This document shows positions 34,304 to 47,800 of a DNA stretch of 64,000 nt, piece after piece. This DNA comes from Astragalus membranaceus. Lineage: Eukaryota > Streptophyta > Magnoliopsida > Fabales > Fabaceae. The position numbers and the translations under genes are program-made. The stretch lies in NCBI GenBank assembly GCA_039519185.1, contig CM076846.1, positions 125,492,182 to 125,556,181 of the forward strand, in the 5' to 3' direction. Position 1 is the first letter of the stretch; every line of letters starts with the position of its first letter. Below the pieces are notes generated by a model. That model ran no database searches. It was not told where the DNA came from and saw only the letters and a list, made by a program, of their open reading frames with translations.

Positions 34304-35222
34304 ACCTACTTGGCATTCAAAACAAAACTAGGAAATTAAAAACTTGTTAGGTACAATTATCAGCAATCAAATGATTGAACAAATAAACCATGATGAAAAG
34401 ATTAAGGACCAGAAATAAAACATAAGTTCCGTACAACAGGTTATTTCAAAGGAGTGCCTGCATTCTATGACTATATTCAGGTAATAGAACGAATACCTAC
34501 CTTCTCAACAATATCCAAGTTCAAGTACTTCAATTCTTCTTGAAGACCTTCAGAAATTCCAACTTCAAATATCTTGTTTACATGCAATAGTGCCCTGATA
34601 CTCTTCAAGATTAAAAGATAAATATAAAAAGTAGTGTTGTGGAGCTTGGATAGTCAAATTTCTTTATAATTCTTTATTGTCTTGTATTGTTAAAACTTTG
34701 CATTCTAAATCTATTGGAACCCTGGCATCCTCTCCTCCTCTTCTCTTCTCTGCTCTAAGGATTCATATTGTTAATCTCACTCATATTGAGCACATGCCAT
34801 TTTAATCTCACACAACAGGATCTATAAAATAGAGCTCTGAGAATGGACAATATGGAGGTATAGTCAGACAAGTAGAACTCTAGAAGAACAAAAAAAAACC
34901 AAATGATTAGAGCAGTTTGGGGTACCTTCAGCAAGTGGGGGATGTCCTTCACAGATTTCAATGTTTCATGTAAAGAAGCAACAATTTCTTCTGAGCAGAG
35001 AAAGAAATATATCTATTTCCATCAAAGAAAATCAGCATCTGTTACTAAATTGCTAGTTCAACTACAAATGGACAATAAGAAACTCAACTCTAAACAATAA
35101 AAACACTTAACAATAAGAACACTAAATTGCTAGTTCAGCATCTGTCACTAAATCAACATCTTATTATCAGTATCACTATCTCAATAAAAAAAATTAACAA
35201 ATTAATCCAAATATTGGTGTAT

Positions 35223-35405
35223 GTTGAACACTATATAGTGGTTGCATATGTTGATCATATTTTAACACAGAAAAACTACATCAAGGAAGAAACTATTGAA
35301 CGGATGAGGCTAGATGAGAAGGTCATCATGGACTTTTTTAAGGAACATATCAGTGTTTCTAAAGTTGAAAACAAAGTGAGTGTAATTAGAGATTTAAGAA
35401 TATTG
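35223..35405 (+). pseudogene. Exocyst SEC6-like fragment
   Basis: The frame reads VEHYIVVAYVDHILTQKNYI then KEETIERMRLDEKVIMDFFK and ISVSKVENKVSVIRDLRIL, after which it diverges and stops by 35510. The QKNYIKEETIERMRLDE...ISVSKVENRV segment matches, from memory of the family, the C-terminal part of plant exocyst subunit SEC6. Exocyst tethers secretory vesicles to the plasma membrane. The piece is antisense to the transposase-type gene of the same CACTA. No clear acceptor precedes it. I infer another captured host fragment. Confidence 0.65.
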
Positions 35406-36370
35406 AATGCATATAAAAGAAGATATTCCAAAACATTCCAGTATCAAGATGATTCATTTTTCCCAGATACCTTCCTTGAGCCTATCTTATGCTCTATTTT
35501 TTTTGATTAATGAGGCTATCTTATCCTCTGTCTATCCTATGGAAATAACAAGATCATTCATTCAGAAAAACAAAATGGACCTCAATCAAATGATAAATGC
35601 CACAAACTGAAACATTTCAGCAATCAATCAATCAGAAAAGAAAGAGAGAAAGGGAAAATTTGATGATCCGAATGCTATATACAAGTGTATCTCAGACCCA
35701 ACTAATTAAAAGCTTCAAATAAATAACAATATTAAGCAACCTTTTCTATTAAACTCTTCTAACAACAAAAGGGAAATTTCAAGAGATTGAAAGCAAGAAA
35801 TATATTATAGAAAAATAATCCCTAACCTGTTGTTGAAATGATGAAGAGAGATGTATGGTTGCTGAGATGTTGATAGATGTATGAGACTACCAGACCCTAA
35901 CCTGTTCCAACAAGGACAACAGAAATTACAAAATTGAAAAGAAAGTATGGAAGGGAAAATCAAACAGAGGAAGAGGCGAAGAGGAGGAAGAGAAGAGAGT
36001 TTGGACAGAAGGGAAAATCGTACCTACCAGAACTTGCGATTGTGATTCTGTCATGTAACCTTAACTTGAGATGAAGAGAGGTTTGCGAGTGAGAGGGAGA
36101 TGAAACCCTAACTTAGAGATGAAAGAGTGGTTTCTGAAAGGGTGACTTGAGATGAAGAGGTTTCTAAAAATCGCGGGGAAACGAAAATATAACGCGTGTT
36201 GTTTTTTTCCTGAAAATCAGAACCGCCGCAACATTAAAGACAACCGCCACCGGTGTTTCCTGTTAAAGGCGGTTACAAGTAACCGTCGTGGGTTTCAAAT
36301 CAAGCGACGACGGTTGGGGTCACCCGCCGCGAATGAAACGCCGCTATTTATAGGCTTTTTTGTAGTGAAT

Positions 36371-37086
36371 GATCGTGAAGGCTCCATTAATGATTTGGAT
36401 GAGTAATTTAACATGTTTTGGGTATAAGTTAAGAATGTACAATTTAAGTGATATGCAATATCTCATGTTAAGACTGTGGCGTTTAATGGAATATTGATTT
36501 CCAAATTATTCGAACTATCTTAATTATGTTCATTGGTAGAAGTAGATGTTTTACTTAAAGCCTTTCATTAGCGGAGGCCAGATTGGATAAAAGCAGGCTT
36601 TGGGGATGGATGCATGGGTTTGCTTAATATAACTATGACTACCTATCCACCCAACAATCATTAGGTTTCTTGAGTTTGAATCAAGGGGGAATCTACTATG
36701 GTTTAAGAAAAATAAAAATAATAAGGATGTTACACGTCATTTATATTCCTGTGAATTATGTAGTCGTGAAATAACCAACTTTATGTGTGTAGGAGTTACC
36801 GAGATTAACTCCTCACTAAGTATTTTTTTTCAGTTATAGAGTAGTAACACAACATTCAAAGCAAGGACATTTAACTTCGATACTTTTTTATTGTAGTAAT
36901 TTATATTCAATTTTGTACAACTTCATCTTGGTGAACCCTATTTCGTGACCAAGATACCTTTAGGGTTTTATGTATGTGCAAAAGTGAGATAGTTATACGA
37001 GCTTACGATCCCTTCTTTAAGATTAGTCTATCTTTTGATTATTGCATTTATGTTAATGTCATATGCTATTTGCATAGGGTGTTACA
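36371..37086 (+). mobile_element. Ty3/gypsy LTR, right part
   Basis: The stretch ends GGGTGTTACA, the standard 3' end of Tekay/Del-type LTRs, and a primer-binding site follows at once. Its left part is interrupted by the CACTA at 30944-36367, and similar LTR-like sequence precedes that insertion. The outer LTR start was not found. Confidence 0.65.
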
Positions 37087-37090
37087 TTTT

Positions 37091-37104
37091 TGGTATCAAA
37101 GTAA
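37091..37104 (+). promoter_or_regulatory. Retrotransposon primer-binding site
   Basis: TGGTATCAAAG lies four bases after the LTR end. It differs slightly from TGGTATCAGAGC, the site complementary to initiator methionine tRNA. Confidence 0.7.
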
Positions 37105-37149
37105 TTTTACCCCAATCGGGTTGGATAGTTTATCGTAAACTTTAGTTAA

Positions 37150-37804
37150 ATTATCTCACTTCGCCGACATATGTTCTAAATGAGACAAAAACACCTAGAC
37201 AACAAAATGACCATGGGTCGGAGGTGATGCAAATCCTTCGAGACCAAACCACCTCTACTAATAACCTATTGGAGCACTTCACCAAAATTGGCAGACCTAC
37301 TCAACCTCCTCTTCCGCAAGCAGAGATGATATCAATTGTGCGTTCTTTCGATTTAACAAACCCAACCCCTACCTTCGCGGAGGCAAAAAAACCTTTAGAC
37401 GTTTAACATTGACTTGGACAATAGGTCAAATATTTGAAATTGTTCGATGCAATGAGGAACAAAAGGTCACCTTTGTAACCCACATGTTGAAAAATAAAGT
37501 GACTAATTGGTGGAGGGGCATACAGTCTCATTTGATAAACCAATATATGCCACTAGATTGAGGGCACTTTCAAGTTGTTTTCCTAAAAAAAAGTTCCACT
37601 CTACACATTCAAAAGAAAAAGCAGAAGAAAAAAAGCGGGAATTCATTGAGCTGAAACAAGGAGCTTTATTGGTGGTCTAATATATTGCTAACTTTGAGGA
37701 CTTAAGTAGACATTAATAATATTTTGGCTCAAAAAAGATTAACCGACTACCCCGCCCACCATTGTCCAACAAGCTTATATGGTGGAGGAGAGTCAGAGAG
37801 AGAA

Positions 37805-37869
<65 letters not shown>

Positions 37870-39145
37870 TAAGGAGTGGCTGAAAAAAGAGAGGATAAGC
37901 ATAACAATCAAGTGAGAACTAGAGGAACTCAAAATAAGGAAAAACGACCAAAGTCATCCGGATTCCCAAAGTTACCAAGATGCCCTAAGTGCCATAACGG
38001 GAATAATGGAGTTTGTTTAGTTGGTCGAACGGTGTGCTACAACTATCAACAATCAGAGCATACCTCACCACTTTGTCCACAAAAGAAGAAGGGGGTTTCT
38101 ATTCTCAGTAACCAAACAACAGGAGATTTTTTATCTTTTGACGCCAAAAGGTAAAAAAGACCGACGACATAATGAAAGGTGTGTGTACTCTAAATGACGA
38201 GTTTATAGTTGTATTAAAGAGCTTTGATGCAACACATTATTTCATTTCTGGTAATTGTTCCTTGCGACTAAAAGTGCAACTTTCCTCACTATGTGGCTCA
38301 CAACACGTTCACACCCTTACAGGGTAGTATTTCACTTCCTTAATGTGTGAGAATTGATTGTCCTCATTAAAGAAAGGATATTTGTGGTAGATTTGATTTG
38401 CCCACTCTAAACAAGATTGGATATAATCCTAGGCATGAATTGGCTTTAAGCCAATCTAGTTGTCTTGGATTGTTTCAACATAGTTTTCCCTACGTGCCCA
38501 ATTATATAAAAAAAACTTATTTTGATGCTTTAACGAGTGTGTCTCGTCTTGACAAATGCCTAGTTGAGAGAAGCTTAGGACATGTCATACTATCTTCTTT
38601 TATTCTAAAAGAAATATTAGACTTAACTACGATTCCAATGGTGAACAAATTTATTGATGAGTTTAACAAGGAAGTAACCACCTTGCCTCCAGAAAGAGAA
38701 GTAAAGTTTCAGATAGACTTAATTCTCACTATGAGACTGATCTCCATCACTCCCCAGCAAATGTCTCCTATAGAGTTTAGAGAAATCAAAACTCAATTGG
38801 AAGAACAAATAGTCAAAAGTTTATCCGACAAAGTGCGTTGATGTAGAGTATCGATATAGATAATTGGACAAGGTTGCCATCAAAAACAAAAATCGCCTCC
38901 CAACGATAGATGACATCTTGGATCAATTTAGGGGGACTTCGATTATCTCTAAAGTTTGACTTAAGATTGGGATATCATAAAAAAAAGAATCAAGGTAGAA
39001 GATATTCTCAAAACTGCTTTCAGAACTAGCTACACCCGATGATTTCCTAGTGATTCCTTTTGGCTTAACCAATGCCCCTTACTATGTTTATGGATTAAAT
39101 GAACATAATTTTCTCGCCCTTCTTAGATTAGTTTGTAATGAAAAT
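37150..39145 (+). pseudogene. Ty3/gypsy gag-pol remnant (decayed)
   Basis: A degraded gag runs from about 37160 (QILRDQTTSTNNLLEHFTKI, later VTFVTHMLKNKVTNWWRG) to a zinc-knuckle region near 38030-38080. There CYNYQQSEHTSPLCP replaces the CYNC... pattern, so a key cysteine is lost. A linker and the start of reverse transcriptase follow (38520-39140): NKEVTTLPPEREVKFQIDLI, SITPQQMSPIEFREIKTQLE, then frame-shifted pieces such as AIKNKNRLPTIDDILDQFRG and DILKTAFRTSY. Multiple stops and shifts occur, and nothing after the RT palm (no RNase H or integrase) is present. It is an old dead copy. Confidence 0.82.
37806..37866. repeat. (GA)n microsatellite
   Basis: A GA run of about 60 bp within the decayed gag. 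It generates spurious RERERE and SLSLSL frames on the two strands. Confidence 0.95.
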
Positions 39146-39958
39146 ATGTTGGACCTTTAAACACTTAATCAAGAAAACATATTTATGCAAAATTAATTGA
39201 TTCAAATACCGACTATCTAAACCCACCAGGTAATGATTGGACCTTCCACTCACAATTTTTGTGACTTAGGTTCAAGACCCAAATTTCTGGACCAGGATTC
39301 ATTGCATTCAAATATGATGCAGTTCCTGAATTCAGCTTAAAATCAGGCTCATGCTTTTCCCACATCCCTTCCTACTCACCACACACCCCCTAACTTCAAA
39401 TATTTCAAAAATATCCTTAAGTAAATGTCGTGTTTAGTATGATTTGGTTGGAGTCAACCGAATATATTCGGCTAAAGCCAATCGAATATGTTCGGCTAAG
39501 GACAATCGAACGTTATAAAAAATAACAAGGGGGGTGTTGTTTCGCTTTGTTCGTCGGGGAAGGGGAACCGAAAATGTTCGGCTGAGGTCAACCGAACCGA
39601 GCGCGATTTCAGAAGAAAAAAAAAACCCAAATGCAGCAACTAAATGAGATTAAAACGAAAAATGTTTGGTAGGGATAATACTTTATGATGTTTGCCAATG
39701 TTGACAAGATGAATAGAAGGGTAATGATGTAGCAATGGTGGATAGGGTGTGGAGTGGAGAGATGGGAGGTTTGGGGGGAGGGTGTAGGAGATGGAGGAGA
39801 AGAAGAGGGATTTTTTTGATATGGTTGGAATTTTTTTGAGTGGTAAGGTTAAGTTGGTAATTTCATAGGTTCAAGGGGGGTGTGGGATGAGTAGGGAGGG
39901 GTGTGGGAAAAGTGATGGCCTCAAATCAACTTCTCTCCATAGTTTTTTTCCTCCTCAC
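39146..39958. other. Non-coding stretch with short dispersed motif
   Basis: No gene is seen. A motif of the form CAATCGAATATGTTCGGCTA recurs four times, diverged, at about 39455-39600. Confidence 0.5.
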
Positions 39959-40889
39959 TAGGGGTGTTCAGTGGTTTGGATAAATCCGAACCAACCCGTA
40001 GCCCAACCCAAACCGAAGTGTTTGGTTCGGATAATTTTTGTGTTCGGGTCAAATCCGAACCAACCCGTAAAAATCCATACTAATTTGGTTCGGATAACGA
40101 ATTTTAAAATTTAAACCCGAACCAAACCGTGAACCCGTACTACCACTAGTGACAACGAGCTAGATACTCAAGCGACTGACTATTAATCTTCTTCAACCTC
40201 CCTCTTTCTCAATTCTCACAAAGTCACATCCATTCAATAGAATCATTCATGCCCATATTTCCAAGGTGCATTGATATCACAATTTTCAACTGCTCCCATA
40301 AACAATATTTATTCATATTAAGATTGTTAGTATTTATTCACTTTTTCAATGTGCTGATAAGTATAAATTGTTATTGACAAATGGCAGCATTGATCTAATA
40401 TAGTTTTGTCATTTTGTGAACTTTTTTTATTTGGCAGCATGTAGTGTTCCATTTTGAGTTTAATGCTTCTTCGTTCTTTCTCAGGATTATGGCTTGGATG
40501 GGTTGAACAAAAAGAAGTTTGTTTTGGCAGCCGCATTGAAGTTTTTATTTGGCATTTTATGTGTTTGAACTTTGAAGACTCTAATAAATTTAAAGACACT
40601 TCTTGCTATGTGCTTAGACTCTTTATCTTTTTATATACTAAATTATGATTTAGTTTGGTTTTGGTGGTTATTATAAAAATTTGTCTCATTTCATGTTTTA
40701 CTAATTTAACATCGTTAGCGTATGACTCGTGAGCCCAATCCAAACCAATCAATCCAATATCGGGTTGGTTCGGTTCGAATTTTATAGAAAAATACTCAAT
40801 ATCCAAACCAATTCAAACCGAATAAAATTTATTGGTTCGGATATCGGATTTTGTCAAAATCCATCCAAACCAACTCGTCAACACCTCTA
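39959..40889. mobile_element. Non-autonomous hAT-like element
   Basis: The ends TAGGGGTGTTCAG and CGTCAACACCTCTA are imperfect inverted repeats. Subterminal regions have repeated AACCAACCCG / CGGGTTGGTT-type motifs, like the hAT at 10759-14766. The flanking 8-mers CTCCTCAC and CTCCCCCA agree only in part, so the target duplication is uncertain. No transposase is encoded. Confidence 0.7.
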
Positions 40890-41396
40890 CTCCCCCACCA
40901 TTTGAGTGCTGTCAAAAAAATTGTTTGGCTAAATGTAAATTTCTTAAGTGATGATGAGTCTCTACATAAATTCCATTATAAATCCTTCCCTGGCATGTGG
41001 TGATATAATGAATAATGAATAGATCTAAAATCTGAATCCAAATCCAATAATAGAGTTGTTAGAAAGGTATGGTTGGTTTTAATTTTAATAACATAATAAT
41101 ATATTTAACATTAGTAGTAATGTCATGTTGAGCTTGCAAGCACATCAGTTGACCAGAGAGCATAGCAAGACCGCTTAAGAGGTTCTGCAAATGGCAATCT
41201 GATTGATCCTTCTTTCCTCTTTCAAAAAACCTCAAAAGTCAAATTTTAGGTTTCGTGATTTCACCACCACCACCGCCTGCTTCTTCTTGTTCCAAAGCAG
41301 CAAGAAACGACGACGAAGATGGGAGGGAAAATATTAATACGTCGTTTATTGTTGCTCGTTCGTTTGTGATTTGTGAAAGTAGAAAAAGAAAGAAAG
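40890..41396 (+). promoter_or_regulatory. Upstream region and 5' UTR of the XEG113-type gene
   Basis: About 500 bp separate the hAT-like element from the start codon. The last 180 bp are CT- and then GA-rich (CACCACCACCACCGCC near 41260), as in plant 5' UTRs. No convincing TATA box is seen. Confidence 0.5.
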
Positions 41397-44300
41397 ATGG
41401 CGTGGAGAAATGGTTGTGAGGAAGTTGCTCAGTCGAAGCCTCTGTTCCTCACGATCTACACTGTCGTCATCATTGGCATCGTCGTTTCATCTTTCTACGT
41501 TTTCTCTGCTATTTATTCCAGTAACACTCCTGCTTCTCAATCTTCTGCATGGCTCTCTTCTTCCATTTCGCGTACGTTACACTTGCTTTCTCTAGTTTTA
41601 GCTTAGTTTTTTCAATTTGAGGACTATTAATACTGGCTATTCCCTCATTCTTAATTAATTGTTATATTCCTTAGATTAGATTATGTTTTTTTTTTGGTAA
41701 TTGAGCTATGAAGTATAGAGCATTAGTTATATTATACCCTTGAATTGTAGATGTTGTACTTCTAGGATTCATGATTGTCTAGTTCTTCTGGTAGGACTTA
41801 TCTTTAATTAGAAAAAGGAAAGCACGATTTTTTTTTTATATTTTTCCACTTTATTTGTGATTTAAACTGTATCTACCATCTGAAAATATAAGCAAAAACA
41901 ACTCGATGTATTTAGTTCAAATTCAAATTTAGACCAAATAAATAGATTTTTTTGCTTATATTTTGTTACCGAGAGAGTATTGTCTAGTGGTGCCCTTGCA
42001 AGACACTTTTGTTGCAATAAGTTCTTCATGATTGGTATAGAAGTTCAATAAATAACATGAAAGAAAAAAACATTGTAACGTAGGATTGGGAATATTTGAA
42101 ATGTCCATGAAATGTCTGGTAGGAATAGATGTTCGATATGGATACAGTACGACACAGCTGCTATCTTGAAGAGGTTGTGCATCCTTGTTTCAGTTTTATG
42201 TTCTTTTGAGCCCTGCCTTTCTTCGATTGTATGAGATTTGGAGTTTAAAACCTTTATTGAACATGTTTTTTCAGAGGAGCCTCGCCTTATAGATCAAACA
42301 CTCAACGTTTCTCAGTCAGAAAAGGTGCCTGCGGTGCCCACTCCTTCCCCAGGTCAGAAAAATGCGTGGCCGAGACCTATTTGGGATGTTCCCCCAAATA
42401 AGAAAATGCCACCTTTGAACACTTTCCGACTGACCAAAGAACTGGTTCAGCAAAGGGTGAAAGATAACGCTGTAATAGTGACCTTTGGTAACTATGCATT
42501 CATGGATTTTATTCTGACTTGGGTCAAGCAATTGACAGATCTGGAAATTTCTAATCTTCTTGTTGGTGAGTGTTGTAATTTATCTTCTATCTTTTTCTGT
42601 TGTGTACTTTGTTTAGGTTTTGTTGTGATGCCTTGCTTGAAATTTCATCCAGTATTGTGTTCCATTGACTGGATTTTGTTAAAAATGTTTGAAATTTAAC
42701 TTCTAGGTGCAATGGACACCAAATTATTGGAGGCACTATATTGGAAAGGAGTACCAGTTTTTGACATGGGCAGCCATATGAGCACTGTAGATGTTGGCTG
42801 GGGGTCTCCAACATTTCATAAGATGGGGAGAGAAAAAGTTATTCTCCTAGACTCAATACTTCCTTTTGGTTTCGAAATTTTGATGTGTGACACTGACATG
42901 GTTTGGTTAAAGGTGATATTCTATTCTACATATATGTTCTCTTAAGTTAATCTGTTTTTATTATAAGGGTGATTCTTGCTGGCTAATTTTGATGAATGAT
43001 CAAAAGAAGCAGTAAAATTCACGGTGTCTAGGATGTTGTGTTTTCTCTATCATGGAGTAATTAAGTTATCTGACTTTGTTAAGTTTCTTCTTTGGCTTGC
43101 TGCAACATTTATATTCACTAATATTGTCTAGTATTATTTGTCTTTTTTTCTTTTATTCTTCAGTCTCATTATTATGATCGCTAAACCATTACCTTCATTA
43201 TGCACAAACATATTTTCAGATGTCATCAAGCCAACAATATGATTGTCTAACATATATGTTGTTCCTAATACACTTGTTCAATTGTGTGATTGTAAAACAG
43301 AACCCACTTCCATATCTTGCTCGTTATCCAGAAGCAGATATTTTAACTTCAAGTGATCAAGTTATACCAACAGTTGTTGATGATAGTTTGGAAATTTGGC
43401 AAGAAGGTAAATGTACAATGATGAGAAGATACCGTCGTTATTTTTACTGTGCTTTTATATCAGTTCTTGTAGGCTGTAGCATATTTGATTTCTGCATGTT
43501 CCATATGTATGAACTATATAAACTTTCGTCACAGGTAAAATGGAATCTATGAGCATGAAATGCTGCTTCTTTGAATGATAGTCATCTTTTACATCAATTA
43601 CTTGTTCCAAGGCATCACTTTAGACTGTCTTCTTACACATTTGGCTTGCTTTTCGATAAGAAACTGTTCAATATAAAACCATTTATGTGCTTTCATCTAA
43701 CAACTTAAGCTTTTGGAATACTTGATTCATGACATTGACAAGGTACTATAGCCTCTATGACCATGTGGTACATAGTATATAATTTTATCTTTGTTGTACA
43801 TTGTTAGAATAACAGATTTAATGTTGCTGAGGCTATGAGTCATAGTAATCATATGTAATTAATGTATAGATTATACTAGCACTGTATATAGGTATCTCAT
43901 GTATGGTTGGATTCATATACAGAAATACAAATCAATCATTAGACACATAAAGGCCAAAGGGATATTACTTGAGTTGGCGTGTTAGATAAAAAAACATGCA
44001 TATGCTTTAGCCCAACACAACAGTTTAAGTTAAGCTTTTGGGATAGTAGGTTCATGACAGGAGATAGCAAATCAATCTTCAGTTTGCAACCTTTGACAGA
44101 GTCGGAAGCTTTTTTAATCTCTGTACATTAAAAATTGATCTTACGGAAGTTCACTTCCATTAGCACATTCTTTGGCATAACCAACTTATGAATTTATTTG
44201 GCACAATCTGAAGTAAGTTTTCTATGCATGGTTATATTTTCAAATCTCAGCAACCAATTGATTGCTCTTAGCTATTGCTTCTCTTCATCTCTCATTTTAT

Positions 44301-44766
44301 TGTGCATTTTGTTTAACTTGTTTAGTTGTTTTTTAAGACTGTATATTGATGAATTTGTCTATCACCTTGAATAGTTAGTGGCGCCTTCAACATTGGAATT
44401 TTTCATTGGAGACCTACGGAGTCAGCAAAAAAATTGGCAAAGCAATGGAAAGAAATGCTTTTAGCTGATGACAAGATTTGGGATCAGAATGGGTTTAATG
44501 ATATTCTCCACAGACAGCTAGGACCATCCGTTGATGATGACAGTGGACTTGCTTTTGCTTTTGATGGAAATTTGAAGCTGGGTATTTTGCCTGCAAGTAT
44601 CTTCTGTAGTGGACATACATATTTTGTCCAGGTAGGACCTTTTAATTAACAATTTTTAACTGGTTGAAATCTTCTCTTTTTATTTATTATGCGCTTTATG
44701 CTTGTTTTCTTTTATGTAATTAACTATTAACTATTTGGAGGAGTCTTTATTGTACTGGAGGAATGA

Positions 44767-44818
<52 letters not shown>

Positions 44819-47800
44819 TGACATAAGAAATTTTGTATGTTATGATTGCAGGCTATGTACCAGCAACTAAAGTTGGAGCCCTATGCAGTACACACAACAT
44901 TTCAATATGGAGGAACTGAAGGAAAGCGCCACCGACTGCGAGAAGCCATGCTCTTCCGTGATCCACCAGAATACTACAATCCTCCTGGTAACTAGTTTTG
45001 CCTCTTCCTAAATTTGGTTGTGCAGATCATCTGTTTAATATTATTTTTTAACGCACATGTGCAAATACTATCATTTCTCTGTTTGTCTTTACTTGTTGGC
45101 TTTCTAGCCTATCAACAATTCTACATTGAATCTAGCATCATACTGTTATAATGCTGAAATCTAAAAGCTTACACTTTAATATGTCTGTTAGAATATAAAA
45201 TAATATCTCATAATATCTATATATTATGATAGAATATCAATTATGATTTGTCATATCAATTAGTATTTATTAGTATCAATTAGGTTTATTGAGTCTTAAA
45301 TGTAATTGATTCCTATTGTATTATAAATGGATATGAGTGTGCTCTATTATAGACACACAGAGACAATCACAAATTCAACATGGTATCAGAGCGGGTTTTC
45401 ATCTTCTGACCTCGTCTCTCTGTGCTTCACCACCGCTGCCGGCGGCGACATTGGCCGCCGGTAGCACTACTTTTTCTCACTTTTCAATTTATTTCCTTTT
45501 CACTACTACAATCACTTTTATAGTTTTCCTATTTTCTGCTTCCCTCTGCCGTGTTTATTATTCCGGCGTGTTTTCCGGCAAACTGTGTTTCAACTCCGGT
45601 TTTCCCTCTTCCGCTGCCGTGTCTCTTTCCGGCACTCCGTGAGGTTGTTTCCGTCGCTGTCTCGCCGTATTTCACACTTTCGGCGACTTTTCCGGTCAAC
45701 CAACCCCACCATAAGGTTCGACTCCTCAAAACCGGCCAACCACTGAAACCGCGTCCAAAGAACCACCGCCACGTGCTCTCACGCGCAGCTTCTCTGTCCG
45801 GCAGAAAACCCCAGCAGCCACAGTCGTCGCCGTGCGTGGCGGCGCATCCGCCGTCTTCTCCGGTCGAGCTTCCATCGCTTGGGTCGGATTTTCCTGCTGG
45901 TTCCAGATCTATGGTTACTTTTTGGTTTTGGTGCGTTACAGTTCAAATTGTCGCTTTCTCTCTCCTAGTTGATGCATTTTCTCTCTCCTCTTCAAACATC
46001 AGATCTGGTTCTAGTTTTGTCCGTTATGCCTTTCTTTCTCATTAATGACTTATAAATGTGGTGTCTTCTCTTCCCATCGACGGTCATTCCGGTGGTGTCT
46101 CTTTCCCACATATTGATCATTAATGATGACTTCTCTTCCCATCGACGGTCATTCCGATGGTGTCTTATGTTGGCTATGACTCACAAATATCGGCGCTAGA
46201 TTTAGTTTCAAGTTTTATGTAACAAGCTTAAAAGCTTAGTAAGCTTTAGCTTGAGGGGGAGTGTTAGAATATAAAATAATATCTCATAATATCTATATAT
46301 TATGATAGAATATCATTTATGATTTGTCATATCAATTAGTATTTATTAGTATCAATTAGGTTTATTGAGTCTTAAATGTAATTGATTCCTATTGTATTAT
46401 AAATAGATATGAGTGTGCTCTATTATAGACACACAGAGACAATCACAAATTCAACAATGTCAATAAGTTGGTTACTGTGTCTTCCCGTGGTTGATTATTC
46501 AACCCTTTAGCATGAAACTACAACAACCTAACTTTTACTTTTGCAGGGGGTTTCTTGTCATTTAAGCCATCCATTCCGAAAAGCTTGTTGCTAAGCGGGG
46601 AACACTCTGTTGAATCACATTTTACTCTTATAAATCACCAAGTATATACGTATCGACTTGATCCCATTCATGCCCGCATTTAATGGAAAATTTGATGTTG
46701 CATCTTGTAATATTTGTTGCACGTGAATTTTTTTTTTTCAGATTAAACAGATTAGGACGGCACTTGCAATTGCCTCCCTTCTGAACAGAACACTGGTAAG
46801 AACTAATATCTGAGACCGCACATGTTGCTATATTGCATTTTGGAAAAAAGCATCTCTTCATCAAAAACTTTGTCACGGCCAGTATCCAGTGTCAATTAAC
46901 ATTTCTTATGAATCATGTTAAGTGACAAACCAGTAAAAATTATAAGATGGACTGCACTTCTATTTTGTTTGATTTGGCTTGAGGCTACTTTAATATGTTC
47001 GAAAGTCTAGGAGAACCTAATAAAACCCTTTTTGAGCAAGGGGAGGCTCCTAACAAGTTGGGGAAGAAGTGAAATTGAAAGTAAAGAAACTGATTCAATT
47101 CTTCTCTGATTATTCATGATGGCATTACACACACTTATAGTGAACTTGGCTCCCTAAAGCTACGCATATGCTGCAACTGTAAGATGCAGATTAAACTAGC
47201 TCAACAGAAATAGAAATATAATTAAACTGAAAATCGCAAATAGCTGAGTCATACATGCCTAACAACCGACTAGGCAAAGTGTCAATAGAGTCAAGTGTAA
47301 TCCTCCACACCCCCCTGAGCCCCCTCACCTGTAGTCGTATCGGAACCCTTTTATTAGACTTAACTAGCTAGTTTAATTTTCTGTGCGCTGTGCAATTACA
47401 TTGTTTGCTTAATAAAAACCAAAAGAATGTGGACAGTGTTTTTGCCTTACATATCGGAATCCCACGATCTTGTTTGATTGAATCAATTATTGTCATGAGC
47501 ACTACATTTTACTTGAATTTCCTACTTGTTCCCTAAAATCCTAAAATAAATTGTGTTGTTATCCCTTGATTCAGAAAAATTATCGAAGTTGATAAATTGT
47601 GATGGACTGTTCTTTCCATTCATTGGTATTGATGTTTTAAGGTCCTAAAATATTATTGTTTTTGTTTCATATTCCTAAGATCCATTTTCTTTTCATCATT
47701 ATTGGTAAAGTTGTAACTAGATTAGATTTAGAACTGTTACAGCTGTGTTGTCATCACTTGTGCTTGCTGGTGCCTTGGTGCTTTTTCTTCCTCTTTTTTG

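Larger units (their letters stand above)
30944..36367 (-). mobile_element. CACTA element with TNP-type gene
   Basis: It starts CACTACGCAAAAAACGG and ends GGCTTTTTTGTAGTG, with a 3-bp duplication AAT (30941-30943 and 36368-36370). Both ends have GGCGGCGGTT/AACCGCCG-type subterminal repeats. The element encodes a Transposase_24 (Ptta/En/Spm, TNPA-like) gene on the minus strand. No TNPD-type transposase is seen, so it is probably non-autonomous. The part between about 31150 and 32515 is AT-rich with nothing recognised. A SEC6-like exon lies at 35223-35405. Confidence 0.92.

Noticed and set aside
37713..38154. Frames with RERERE or SLSLSL runs
   Set aside because: They are created by the (GA)n microsatellite. 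The only meaningful part is the decayed gypsy gag zinc-knuckle region, which is annotated separately.
42238..42699. Unspliced frames running through XEG113 exons into introns
   Set aside because: They are exon plus intron read-through. The spliced model with closing phases replaces them.
45551..46045. A genuine 164-residue protein in the LTR element of intron 6
   Set aside because: It has no retroelement or host family signature, and the GC-rich composition explains the long open frame; it is kept only as a point to check.
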